In this document: positions 18,555 through 26,747 of the stretch, piece by piece
Position numbering within the stretch: the first letter of the stretch is position 1
Layout: the number at the start of each line of letters is the position of its first letter
NCBI RefSeq assembly: GCF_014647595.1
Contig: NZ_BMPM01000003.1
Span: 124,001-188,000, forward strand
Origin: Paenarthrobacter histidinolovorans
GTDB taxonomy: Bacteria; Actinomycetota; Actinomycetes; Actinomycetales; Micrococcaceae
Direction of reading: 5' to 3'
Length of the DNA stretch: 64,000 bases
Position numbers and translations under genes: made by a program
Notes under the pieces: model-generated
The model's database searches: none
The model's input: only the letters and a program-made list of their open reading frames with translations
What the model was told of the DNA's origin: nothing

Positions 18555-21500
18555 ATGAAACCCGTGTTTCCCTCCGGACAGGCCACCCGCTCGGCGCTGT
18601 ACATCCTGGGGCTGATGTCCGCCCTCAAGGCGCTGTCCCTCGTCCTCATGGCGCAGGCTGTGGCCGGAATGCTCGCCGGTCTGGCGACGGGCTCCGGTGA
18701 CTGGAACGCCGGCCTGCTGTGGGGGGCCGTTGGCGCCGTGCTGCGGTCGCTGACGGTGTGGGGACAGGGAATTGCGGCCCGGCACGCCGCCCTGGGCGTC
18801 AAGGAGGAGCTTAGGGCCCGGCTGCTCCGGCGTTCCCTGGACGACGCCGGTTCGGCCCCTGGTGAGGGAATGAACGACGGCGGCCTGGCGATACTGGCCA
18901 CGCGCGGGCTGGATGCGCTGGACGACTACTACACCCAGTACCTGCCTGCCCTGGTCAATTGCGCCACTGTGCCGTTGTTGATCGGCGCACGGATCCTCTT
19001 CGCCGACTGGGTGAGCGCCGTCGTCATCGTCCTGACGGTGCCGCTGGTGCCGCTGTTCATGGTGCTGATCGGCCGGCACACCGAAGACCGCGTCCGTGAG
19101 GCGCAAACCACCCTGCGGAAACTCTCCGGCCACATCCTGGAACTCGCCAAGGGCTTGCCTGTACTGGTGGGACTCGGCCGCGCCAGCGAGCAGCGCGCCG
19201 CACTGGAAGACATCTCCGAGCAGTACCGCAGCAGGACCATGGGTACTTTGCGCACCGCTTTCCTCTCCGCGCTCGCCCTCGAACTCATCGCCACGATCTC
19301 CGTAGCCGTGGTTGCAGTGTTCATCGGTGTACGTCTCGTCGCAGGGGACATGGCCCTGGAAGCAGGCCTCCTGGCATTGATCCTCGCCCCGGACTGCTAC
19401 CTGCCCCTGCGGGAGCTTGGCACCGCCCACCACGCCAGCGACGACGGCCGGGCAGCCCTCGAAACAACAAATGCCGTACTCGAAGCCCCCCGGCACCAGC
19501 GGGTTGTGGACAAAAACCCCGGCAGAGGGCCTGCCGACGTCGAGGTGACCAACTTGTCGGTGACGTATCGCGGCAGGACCGTGGCCGCCGTCGGGCCCCT
19601 GGACTTCACCGCACCGCAGGGGAGCATCACAGCCCTCGACGGCCACAGCGGCGCCGGGAAAAGTACCGTCCTGGGCGTCCTGGCCGGACTCATCGGGAAC
19701 GGACCCGGAGCCCGAGTGGCAGGTACCGTAACCGGGGTGGCTCCCGGAGCCCTGGCCTGGGTTCCCCAGCATCCGGTCATGGCTGCAGAGAGCGTGCAGA
19801 AGGAGATTGAGCTCTACCTTGATGGCTTCGAGGGCAACACCGCCGAAGCGGTAACCCGGGTCCTCCGCACGGCATCCGCTGAGCACTTGGCAGCGAAGCA
19901 CCCCTCTGAGCTGAGCCCCGGCGAACTACGGCGGGTAGCGCTGGCCCGTGGACTGGCCCGCGTCGAAGCAGGCGCAACACTCCTGCTGCTCGATGAGCCC
20001 ACCGCTCACCTGGACGACGCCTCGGCCGCAGCGGTGCGCCGTGCCATCGAAGCACTTCGCGGTACTACCACCGTTATCCTCGTGGCCCACGATGCCGCCA
20101 CCCGCGCGCTCGCTGACCACCTCGTGCCCATCGGGCCTGTACCCATCGGGCCTGTACCTATCGGGCATTCGGGAACAACTGCTGCGGCAGCCACGCAACC
20201 CGTTGCCTCGATCCCCACGCAGTCCCCACGGGAACCGTCCGCGGCGAGTGGCAGCACCGGGGAAGCCAACGGGAAGGCGCGGTCGCGTGCCGGCAGCCTT
20301 CGTCTCCTGGCAAACATCCTCAAGCCCGTCCGCTGGAAGTTCGCCGCCGCCGGCGTCGTGGCAGTGCTGGCCGCACTGTTCGCCGTCGCTCTGTCCGGCC
20401 TGTCGGGGTGGCTCATCATCAGGGCCAGCCAGCAACCACCCATCCTCTACCTGCTGGGCGCAATAGTCGGCGTCAGGTTCTTCGGCATCGGACGGGCCGT
20501 GCTGCGGTACTGCGAACGTCTCCTGACGCACGACGCCGTGTTCGCGGCCATGACACGGCTTCGCGGAGCGCTCTGGTCAACCCTGAGCCGGCGCGCGTTG
20601 TCCCTGCGGCGCCTGCTGCAAGGCGGCAACGTCCTGGGATCGATCGTGGACGACGTCGATACACTCCGCGACCTCCTGCCCAGGGTGGTCCTCCCTCCGG
20701 TCACAGCAGCAGGAGTTGGCGGCGCCGCCATCCTCGCCACCGCCCTTGTCCTGCCGGCCGCCTTGCCCGCCGTGGTGATCGCCTCCGTGGTGGGACTGGC
20801 AGTTGCCCCTGTCCTTGCCGTGCTGGCTGACCGCAACGCTGCGCGGGCCGAACAACAGATGCGTTCGGTGGTGCTTCGGGGAGTGGCTGCGGCACTGGAT
20901 GCCCGGGCCGAACTGAGTGCCAACAACGTCAGCGAACCTGTGATCGGATCGCTCGAGAGCAAGGACCGGGCCGCCACCGTCTCGGCGAAGCGCTCCGCAT
21001 GGGCCGAGGGACTGGGCCAGGCCGTGATCGTCCTGGCGTGTTCTGCGACGGCGCTCTGGGCAGGCGCTCTCAGCGCCCCGTCCGTGCTCGACGGTACGGC
21101 GGCCCCGGAACTGGTGGCTGTCATTGTCCTGATGCTTCTTGCCCTTGTGGAACCATTCGCGGGCATCGTCTCTGCGACGCGCCAGGCACCGGCGCTCGCG
21201 GCCGTCCTGGGGAAGGTGGCCTCCTCCGGCGCCTTGGACGCAGCGGACGGGCCGGGGGACCAGGAAAACCACGACGGCGGTCCGCTGCCTTTGCCTGACC
21301 GGTCCGGGCACGAGGGACTCGAGTTGTGCGGGGCGGCCGCAGCGTGGCCAGGGGGTCCCACAGTCATCTCAGGACTCAACGCCGTGGCCGCACCGGGCCG
21401 CTGGTTGGCCGTCACGGGACCTTCCGGGGCCGGCAAGTCCACGCTGCTCTCGGTCCTTCTGGGCTTCCTTCCCCTCACGGAGGGAACGGCGAGGCTGACC

Positions 21501-21980
21501 GGTACAGCGGCGTGGTGCCCGCAGGAAGCGCACCTCTTCGATTCCACAGTGCGGGGCAACCTCCTGCTTGGCCGGCCAGCCGGGCAAAAGCCCGGCGAAG
21601 CTGAGATGTACAAGGCGCTGGCCGCCGTCGGGCTTGATGCGGTGGTGGCCGCCCTGCCAGGTGGCCTGGACGCCAGGATCGGACCGGGCGGTTCCTTCCT
21701 GAGCGGTGGCGAACGGCAGCGTCTTGCCATGGCCAGGACACTGCTGACGGGCGCCTCCGTCCTGCTGCTGGATGAACCAACTGCACACCTGGACGCGGGC
21801 TCTGCGCGCGAAATGATGGCCGTGCTTCGCAAGGGGCTGAAGGATGTCACCGTGGTCCTGGTGACCCACAACCCTCATGACATAGACCCCTCGGATGAGC
21901 GGCTTGAGCTGTCTGCCGCAGGAACGCCGGTGCACAGGCCGGGCGCGGCGGAACTGGTGGGACGGCCTACTGCTCAGTAA
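18555..21980 (+). CDS. cydDC: Fused CydD-CydC thiol-reductant ABC exporter
   Basis: Heterodimeric ABC exporter needed for cytochrome bd assembly, here as one 1141-residue chain. The CydD half has about six membrane helices then an ATPase with Walker A GHSGAGKS (363-370), signature LSPGELRRV (from 453) and LLLLDEPTAHL. A linker holds VPIGP repeated three times (from residue 524). The CydC half starts at about 570, with membrane helices and an ATPase with GPSGAGKS (from about 955), LSGGERQRL (from 1049) and VLLLDEPTAHL. Both ATP sites look intact, although the first signature has P for the usual G. CydDC fusion is known in other actinobacteria. Third gene of the cyd operon. Confidence 0.94.
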   Translation: MKPVFPSGQATRSALYILGLMSALKALSLVLMAQAVAGMLAGLATGSGDWNAGLLWGAVGAVLRSLTVWGQGIAARHAALGVKEELRARLLRRSLDDAGSAPGEGMNDGGLAILATRGLDALDDYYTQYLPALVNCATVPLLIGARILFADWVSAVVIVLTVPLVPLFMVLIGRHTEDRVREAQTTLRKLSGHILELAKGLPVLVGLGRASEQRAALEDISEQYRSRTMGTLRTAFLSALALELIATISVAVVAVFIGVRLVAGDMALEAGLLALILAPDCYLPLRELGTAHHASDDGRAALETTNAVLEAPRHQRVVDKNPGRGPADVEVTNLSVTYRGRTVAAVGPLDFTAPQGSITALDGHSGAGKSTVLGVLAGLIGNGPGARVAGTVTGVAPGALAWVPQHPVMAAESVQKEIELYLDGFEGNTAEAVTRVLRTASAEHLAAKHPSELSPGELRRVALARGLARVEAGATLLLLDEPTAHLDDASAAAVRRAIEALRGTTTVILVAHDAATRALADHLVPIGPVPIGPVPIGHSGTTAAAATQPVASIPTQSPREPSAASGSTGEANGKARSRAGSLRLLANILKPVRWKFAAAGVVAVLAALFAVALSGLSGWLIIRASQQPPILYLLGAIVGVRFFGIGRAVLRYCERLLTHDAVFAAMTRLRGALWSTLSRRALSLRRLLQGGNVLGSIVDDVDTLRDLLPRVVLPPVTAAGVGGAAILATALVLPAALPAVVIASVVGLAVAPVLAVLADRNAARAEQQMRSVVLRGVAAALDARAELSANNVSEPVIGSLESKDRAATVSAKRSAWAEGLGQAVIVLACSATALWAGALSAPSVLDGTAAPELVAVIVLMLLALVEPFAGIVSATRQAPALAAVLGKVASSGALDAADGPGDQENHDGGPLPLPDRSGHEGLELCGAAAAWPGGPTVISGLNAVAAPGRWLAVTGPSGAGKSTLLSVLLGFLPLTEGTARLTGTAAWCPQEAHLFDSTVRGNLLLGRPAGQKPGEAEMYKALAAVGLDAVVAALPGGLDARIGPGGSFLSGGERQRLAMARTLLTGASVLLLDEPTAHLDAGSAREMMAVLRKGLKDVTVVLVTHNPHDIDPSDERLELSAAGTPVHRPGAAELVGRPTAQ
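20124..20168 (+). repeat. Three 15-bp in-frame tandem repeats in the cydDC linker
   Basis: Units at 20124, 20139 and 20154 encode VPIGP, VPIGP and VPIGH. The first two differ at one base and the third has three further changes. They lie just after the first ATPase domain, in a non-conserved Ser/Thr/Gln-rich linker. Confidence 0.85.
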
Positions 21981-21989
21981 CCTGAGGGC

Positions 21990-23000
21990 ATGCCTTTCAA
22001 CGACGCGAGCCATGCCATGCCCGACCCGGAGCTGACCGGCCTCCAGTGGCGCCCGGCCACCATGGCGGACCTGGACGGCTGGGCCGGACTCATCGCCCGA
22101 ACCGCCGCCGTCGAGCATCCTGTCTGGTTTGAGAAGCGCGCAGACCTCGTCCACGTCCTGGAATCGAGCAAGAATCCACCGCAAATGAACACGCTGCTGG
22201 GCTTTGACACCAAAGGCGTGCCGCGTGCCTACGGCCGCATCACCAAGAATCCCGGGGGCGACAAAGCAACCGGGATGGCGTGCGTTGACCCGCAATGGCA
22301 GCAACGTGGCATCGGCTCGGCCGTCCTTCTCTGGCAGGAAGAACAGACGCGCAGACGCTTTGACGAGGACACGGCGGCCGGCCAAACGGCCACGCCGCCC
22401 CGGCTCCGTGTCCAAACCGAGGAGCAGCACGAGCACCAGGCGAAACTCCTGATGGGGCACGGTTATGGTGCCGTGCGCTGGTTCAACGAAATGCACAGAC
22501 CGTTGACGGGCCAACTCCCGGATGCACCGCTGCCCACCGGACTGGAACTCCGGACCCTGGATTCCTCCCTTTTCGAGCCGGTGCGCCTGGCCCACAACGA
22601 CGCTTTCCGGGACCACTGGGGGAGTGAACCACGCGACGAGGAATCGTGGCGCTTCACCATTGAGGAACCCACTGGACGGCATGATCTCAGCGCTGTAGTG
22701 ATCGATGGTTCCACGGGTGCCGTGGCCGGGTACCAGCTGACCAGCCACGATCCACAGTCCGCGGCGGAGCGCGGCTTCAAAGAAGGTTACACGGAGCTCC
22801 TTGGCGTTCGACGCGCCTACCGGGGCCGGGGCATAGCCCAGGCCTTGCTCGCCGATGCCATGCGCCGCTACGCCCTGGCAGGGATGGACGTGGCGTCCCT
22901 GGATGTCGACTCGGCAAATCCCACAGGAGCGCTGCAACTCTACGTTGGCATGGGGTACGCCCCGGTGAGCCGCAGCATGACCTGGGAGAAGATGCTGTAG
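21990..23000 (+). CDS. GNAT family N-acetyltransferase (tandem GNAT domains)
   Basis: 336 residues with two GNAT folds, an arrangement like mycothiol synthase MshD, though identity with MshD is not supported. The first domain carries CVDPQWQQRGIGSAVLLW (about 95-112), an acetyl-CoA loop of Q-x-x-G-x-G type. The second carries GVRRAYRGRGIAQALLADAMRRYALAG near residue 280, followed by LDVDSANPTGALQLYVGMGY. The start ATG lies 10 bases after the cydDC stop, so read-through from the cyd operon is possible. An alternative start is the internal ATG at residue 10. The acceptor substrate is unknown. Confidence 0.82.
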   Translation: MPFNDASHAMPDPELTGLQWRPATMADLDGWAGLIARTAAVEHPVWFEKRADLVHVLESSKNPPQMNTLLGFDTKGVPRAYGRITKNPGGDKATGMACVDPQWQQRGIGSAVLLWQEEQTRRRFDEDTAAGQTATPPRLRVQTEEQHEHQAKLLMGHGYGAVRWFNEMHRPLTGQLPDAPLPTGLELRTLDSSLFEPVRLAHNDAFRDHWGSEPRDEESWRFTIEEPTGRHDLSAVVIDGSTGAVAGYQLTSHDPQSAAERGFKEGYTELLGVRRAYRGRGIAQALLADAMRRYALAGMDVASLDVDSANPTGALQLYVGMGYAPVSRSMTWEKML

Positions 23001-23002
23001 TT

Positions 23003-23070
23003 GCTATCCATCCACGGCTGGCTACCCATCCACGTCGCTACCCATCCACGGCTGGCTACCCATCCACGTC
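23003..23070. repeat. 34-bp tandem duplication at the end of the DinB-type gene
   Basis: Units 23003-23036 and 23037-23070 differ at one base (the fifth, T versus C). Each unit itself contains two copies of a GCTAYCCATCCACG core. The second unit covers the stop codon and last five codons of the minus-strand gene; the rest lies after its stop. Confidence 0.9.
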
Positions 23071-23574
23071 GTGGAGGTGATGGACAACATCGTGCAGGAA
23101 GTACTGGGAGAACGTCAGCACCGTAAAGGTTGAACCGTTGCTGCGGGTCCCGGTGCGCTGCCAGTCGTCTTCCGCCACGCGTGCAAAGGACTCGGCGATC
23201 ACTGTGCCTTCCGCCTCCACTTCATCAGCCACGGCACGCGGATCAGCGGAATCGTATTCACCATCAATCGCGGCCTGGTCCTGGTCCCAGTTGGCAAAAC
23301 GGGCGTCGTCCTCGGAAAGCATCAGGTTCAGGCGCTGGTCGAAGAGGCTGAAGACATCGCGGACGTGGCACGCATACTCCAGGGGGGACCAGGTATGGTC
23401 GTTCGGTCGCACGGCTGCATCTTCCCGCCGCAGGACTGCCCGCCAACGGGGAAGCATGTTCAGGACGGTGCCCGGCACCGTTGAAGGAGTCACCGTGGAG
23501 GGGTCGAAACCACACTCCGGGCAGGGCTCGGAGAGTACCCAGGTCCAGTCTTTTTCATCAGGGATGATCGGCAT
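23056..23574 (-). CDS. DinB superfamily protein
   Basis: 172-residue four-helix-bundle protein of the DinB/YfiT type, which usually binds a metal through three histidines. Candidate ligands are His in WSPLEYACHVRDVF (central) and the C-terminal LHDVVHHLHDVDG. An N-terminal CPECGFDP motif is typical of the actinobacterial subgroup with thiol-transferase-like members. Some relatives use mycothiol or bacillithiol; that is not provable here. It converges on the GNAT gene, and its 3' end lies in a tandem duplication. Confidence 0.78.
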   Translation of the reverse strand: MPIIPDEKDWTWVLSEPCPECGFDPSTVTPSTVPGTVLNMLPRWRAVLRREDAAVRPNDHTWSPLEYACHVRDVFSLFDQRLNLMLSEDDARFANWDQDQAAIDGEYDSADPRAVADEVEAEGTVIAESFARVAEDDWQRTGTRSNGSTFTVLTFSQYFLHDVVHHLHDVDG

Positions 23575-23704
23575 GCGGCCAGTCTAAGCCGATCCACCCC
23601 ACAGCCCTTTACAAGCCCTGAAATATGGTGTCGTTTTCCGATTACTTAGCAACCCACCCAAGAGTAAAGTTCGTTCCGGGGGGAGAGCCGGAAAAGAGAA
23701 AAAC

Positions 23705-24088
23705 ATGCTCAAGGATCAGCAGGTTGGTGCCGTCCTACCGGCACAGGACATCGCCCGGGCACGCGCGTACTACAGCGAGAAACTCGGACTCGAACCCGAA
23801 AATCCGGACGCCGATGACAACCTGCAATACAGGTGCGGCGATGGAACGGGGTTCTTCGTTTACCAGACGCCCAATGCCGGGTCGGCGAAGAACACCCAGA
23901 TGGGTTGGATGGTCAGCGACGTCAGGGCAGCTGTGGAGGAACTCCGCGGCAAGGGAGTCACGTTTGAAGACTACGACTTCCCTGGCCTGAAAACCGAGGA
24001 CGGCGTCGCCACGATGCCTGACGGCAGCGCAGCGGCATGGTTCCTGGACAGTGAGGGAAACATTCTGAGCCTCAACCAAACCGGCTAG
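23705..24088 (+). CDS. VOC family protein (glyoxalase/bleomycin-resistance fold)
   Basis: 127 residues, a single vicinal-oxygen-chelate domain. It starts MLKDQQVGAVLPAQDIARARAYYSEKLGL, the classical first beta-alpha motif. The paired end is GVATMPDGSAAAWFLDSEGNILSLNQ, with the usual Glu replaced by a D-S-E-G-N turn. Such proteins may be lyases, dioxygenases or drug-binding proteins; the substrate cannot be predicted. It stands alone, with a bidirectional terminator after it. Confidence 0.82.
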   Translation: MLKDQQVGAVLPAQDIARARAYYSEKLGLEPENPDADDNLQYRCGDGTGFFVYQTPNAGSAKNTQMGWMVSDVRAAVEELRGKGVTFEDYDFPGLKTEDGVATMPDGSAAAWFLDSEGNILSLNQTG

Positions 24089-24120
24089 CCCGGATGGCGG
24101 CTTCATGGCCGCTGCAGAGA

Positions 24121-24150
24121 AAAGGCCGGGGATTTGAACCCCCGGCCTTT
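24121..24150. terminator. Bidirectional terminator between VOC and parC genes
   Basis: Perfect 11-bp stem AAAGGCCGGGG (24121-24131) / CCCCGGCCTTT (24140-24150), loop ATTTGAAC. The A-run before and T-run after serve both convergent genes. On the minus strand the loop resembles a tRNA T-arm, but no tRNA is present. Confidence 0.85.
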
Positions 24151-24178
24151 CCTGCATGTCCGGGCTGCCTGGCTGGGC

Positions 24179-26692
24179 CTATCCGGCGGATTCCGCCCAC
24201 GCCAGGCTGGGTCCGATGGCCTCCACAGGCTGGGACAGCGGCACACCGGAGCCATCACGCCGTCCGTGCTCGTGGGGAAGGGCGCGCGCTACCCCGGCCG
24301 CGGACGAGGCCTTGGCCGGTCCGTGCCCGGCCCACGCCAGCAGCAAAGTGTCTTCGCCCTTGAGGAAACGGTGGACGCGGACGCCACCGGTGGCGCGACC
24401 CTTGGCTGGATACTCCTCGAAAGCCGTCACCTTCGCGGTACCGGGGGCCGTTCCCGGCAGCGCTCCGGTGGTGCCCGCGATGGTCACCACGACGGCGGCC
24501 GGATCGTTGGTGCGCACGGCACCGAAGTGGATCACTTCGTCGCCGGCGGCAAGCTTGATGCCGGCCATGCCGCCGGCCGTACGTCCCTGCGGACGGACGT
24601 TGGAGGCACTGAACCGCAGCAACTGGGCTTGCCTGGTCACGAAGACGAGATCGACGTCGTCCTCCTGGGCAGGCTCCACGGCAAGAACCGCGTCCTTGTC
24701 CTTGAGGGCGATGATCTCCCAATCCTCGCGGTTCAGCGGGTAGTCCGGCTGGACGCGCTTCACCACACCCTGCCGCGTTCCGATGGCCAGGACCGCGTCC
24801 AAGGGGACGAATGCGATGAGGCTTTCTCCCTTGAGCAACGTGATGAAGTCCTTGGCAGGCACGCCTCCCGCCAGGTTGGGAAGTCCTGAAACAGGCGGCA
24901 GCACCGGCATGTCCATGACCTGCAGGCGCAGCATCCGCCCCTGTGACGTCACGGCGCCGATTTCTCCCCGGGCAGTGGTCTTGACCACGGAGCGGAAGAC
25001 ATCGTGCTTGACGCGCGGCCCTGCCTCAGCCAACGGCTCCTGGTTGGAGGTCCTGGCAATCTGCCCGGAGGTGCTGAGCAAGGCCCAGCAGGGGTCGTCC
25101 GGGATCTCCAGGGGCAAGGCGGCCGCCTTGCCCTTGGGGCCCGGCGCGGCGGCGAGCGCGGCGGCAACCGTGGGGGAGACGGCTTCGGATTCGAGCAGCA
25201 CAGTTCGCCTTGGTGTGCCGTATTTTTCGGCGACGACGCCCAGTTCTCCCGACACGAGGTCGCGGAGTAATTCGTCGGAGGCCAGGATGGCTTCGAGCGC
25301 CTCGATTTCGCGGCGCAGCTCGTCCTGTTCCTTTTCCAGTTCAAGCCGTGAATACTTGGTCAGTTGCCGCAACCGGAGCTCCAGGATGTAGTTCGCCTGG
25401 ATCTCGGTGAGGTCGTAGATGGACATGAGCCGTTCGCGGGCGGCCGAAGCTTCATCCGAGGAACGGATGATCTGGATGACCTCGTCGATGTCAACAATCG
25501 CGATCAGCAGGCCCTCCACCAAGTGGAGGCGGTCCTTCTTCTTGCCCAGGCGGAACGCAGTCCGCCGGCGTACCACGTTGAGGCGGTGGGCCACGTATAC
25601 CTGGAGCAGTTGCAGCAGGCCCAGCGTTTGCGGTTGCCCATCCACCAGCGTGACGTTGTTGATCCCGAAGGAATCTTCCATGGGCGAGTAGCGGTACAAC
25701 TGCTGCAGAACGGCGTTGGGGTTGAAGCCGTTTTTGAGTTCGATGACAAGACGCAGTCCGTGGTTGCGGTCCGTGAGGTCCACGACGTCGCTGATGCCTG
25801 TCAGCTTTTTGGCATTGACGGCGTCCTTGATTTTCTCGATGACTTTTTCGGGGCCCACCATGTAGGGGAGCTCCGTGACCACCAGGCCGGTGCGGCGGGC
25901 GGACAGTTGCTCTACTTCCACCTTGGCGCGTGTCTTGAAGGATCCACGGCCCGTGGCGTAGGCATCCCGGATTCCGTCGAGCCCCACGATGCGGCCACCG
26001 GTGGGAAGGTCCGGGCCGGGGATGAAGCGCATGATCTCATCCAGGGTGGCGTCGGGGTTGGCGATCAGGTGGCGGGCGGCCGCGATGACTTCCACGAGGT
26101 TGTGCGGAGCCATGTTGGTTGCCATGCCGACGGCGATGCCGGTGGTGCCGTTGACCAGCAGGTTGGGGAAGGCTGCGGGGAGGACTTCGGGCTGCGTGAG
26201 CTGGTTGTCGTAGTTCGGGACGAAGTCCACCACGTCTTCGTCGAGGTGGTCGGTCATGGTCAGCGCAGCAGCTGCCAGGCGTGCCTCGGTATAACGCGGA
26301 GCCGCCGGGCCGTCGTCGAGCGAGCCGAAGTTGCCGTGGCCGTCGATCAGCGGCAGGCGGAGGGAAAAGTCCTGCGCCATACGGACCATGGCGTCGTAGA
26401 TGGCGGCGTCGCCGTGCGGGTGGAGCTTTCCCATGACCTCGCCCACAACACGGGCGCTCTTGACGTGACCGCGGTCCGGGCGCAGGCCCATGTCGGACAT
26501 CATGTACAGAATGCGCCGTTGGACAGGCTTCAGTCCGTCGCGTGCGTCCGGGAGGGCGCGCGAATAGATCACCGAGTAGGCGTACTCCAGGAAGGAGCCT
26601 TCCATCTCGGAAGTGACGTCAATATCGACGATGTTCTCAGTGAAATCGCCGAGCGGTTCGGCTTTGCGTGCGGAAGATTGGCTGCGGGCCAT
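24179..26692 (-). CDS. parC: DNA topoisomerase IV subunit A (ParC type)
   Basis: DNA-cleaving subunit of a type IIA topoisomerase, 837 residues. The winged-helix domain has the catalytic Tyr134 in APRYTEARL and the quinolone-determining segment [10 protein letters not shown] at 91-100. Coiled-coil tower residues lie at about 380-480, and a beta-pinwheel C-terminal domain follows. No GyrA box (QRRGGKG) is seen in the C-terminal domain, favouring topoisomerase IV over gyrase. Ala96 takes the place of the serine that contacts quinolones in E. coli. The partner B subunit is at 10786-12894. It is divergent from the GNAT fusion gene across only 55 bases. Confidence 0.88.
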   Translation of the reverse strand: MARSQSSARKAEPLGDFTENIVDIDVTSEMEGSFLEYAYSVIYSRALPDARDGLKPVQRRILYMMSDMGLRPDRGHVKSARVVGEVMGKLHPHGDAAIYDAMVRMAQDFSLRLPLIDGHGNFGSLDDGPAAPRYTEARLAAAALTMTDHLDEDVVDFVPNYDNQLTQPEVLPAAFPNLLVNGTTGIAVGMATNMAPHNLVEVIAAARHLIANPDATLDEIMRFIPGPDLPTGGRIVGLDGIRDAYATGRGSFKTRAKVEVEQLSARRTGLVVTELPYMVGPEKVIEKIKDAVNAKKLTGISDVVDLTDRNHGLRLVIELKNGFNPNAVLQQLYRYSPMEDSFGINNVTLVDGQPQTLGLLQLLQVYVAHRLNVVRRRTAFRLGKKKDRLHLVEGLLIAIVDIDEVIQIIRSSDEASAARERLMSIYDLTEIQANYILELRLRQLTKYSRLELEKEQDELRREIEALEAILASDELLRDLVSGELGVVAEKYGTPRRTVLLESEAVSPTVAAALAAAPGPKGKAAALPLEIPDDPCWALLSTSGQIARTSNQEPLAEAGPRVKHDVFRSVVKTTARGEIGAVTSQGRMLRLQVMDMPVLPPVSGLPNLAGGVPAKDFITLLKGESLIAFVPLDAVLAIGTRQGVVKRVQPDYPLNREDWEIIALKDKDAVLAVEPAQEDDVDLVFVTRQAQLLRFSASNVRPQGRTAGGMAGIKLAAGDEVIHFGAVRTNDPAAVVVTIAGTTGALPGTAPGTAKVTAFEEYPAKGRATGGVRVHRFLKGEDTLLLAWAGHGPAKASSAAGVARALPHEHGRRDGSGVPLSQPVEAIGPSLAWAESAG

Positions 26693-26707
26693 GGGGTCGG
26701 TGGATCC

Positions 26708-26747
26708 TTGAAAGTTGTACTGCGGATGTTTTAGCTAGGCTAAGCCT
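26708..26747 (+). promoter_or_regulatory. Candidate leaderless promoter of the GNAT/synthetase gene
   Basis: TTGAAA (26708-26713), an 18-base spacer and TAGCTA (26732-26737); TAGGCT at 26736 is an alternative -10. The expected start of transcription falls at about 26744-26748, where the ATG (26748) begins. No Shine-Dalgarno-like sequence precedes the ATG. Confidence 0.5.

Noticed and set aside
24121..24150. tRNA T-arm-like sequence (minus strand GGGTTCAAATCCC)
   Set aside because: The stem runs on for 11 bp with no acceptor, D or anticodon arms around it, and lies between convergent genes; it is a terminator.
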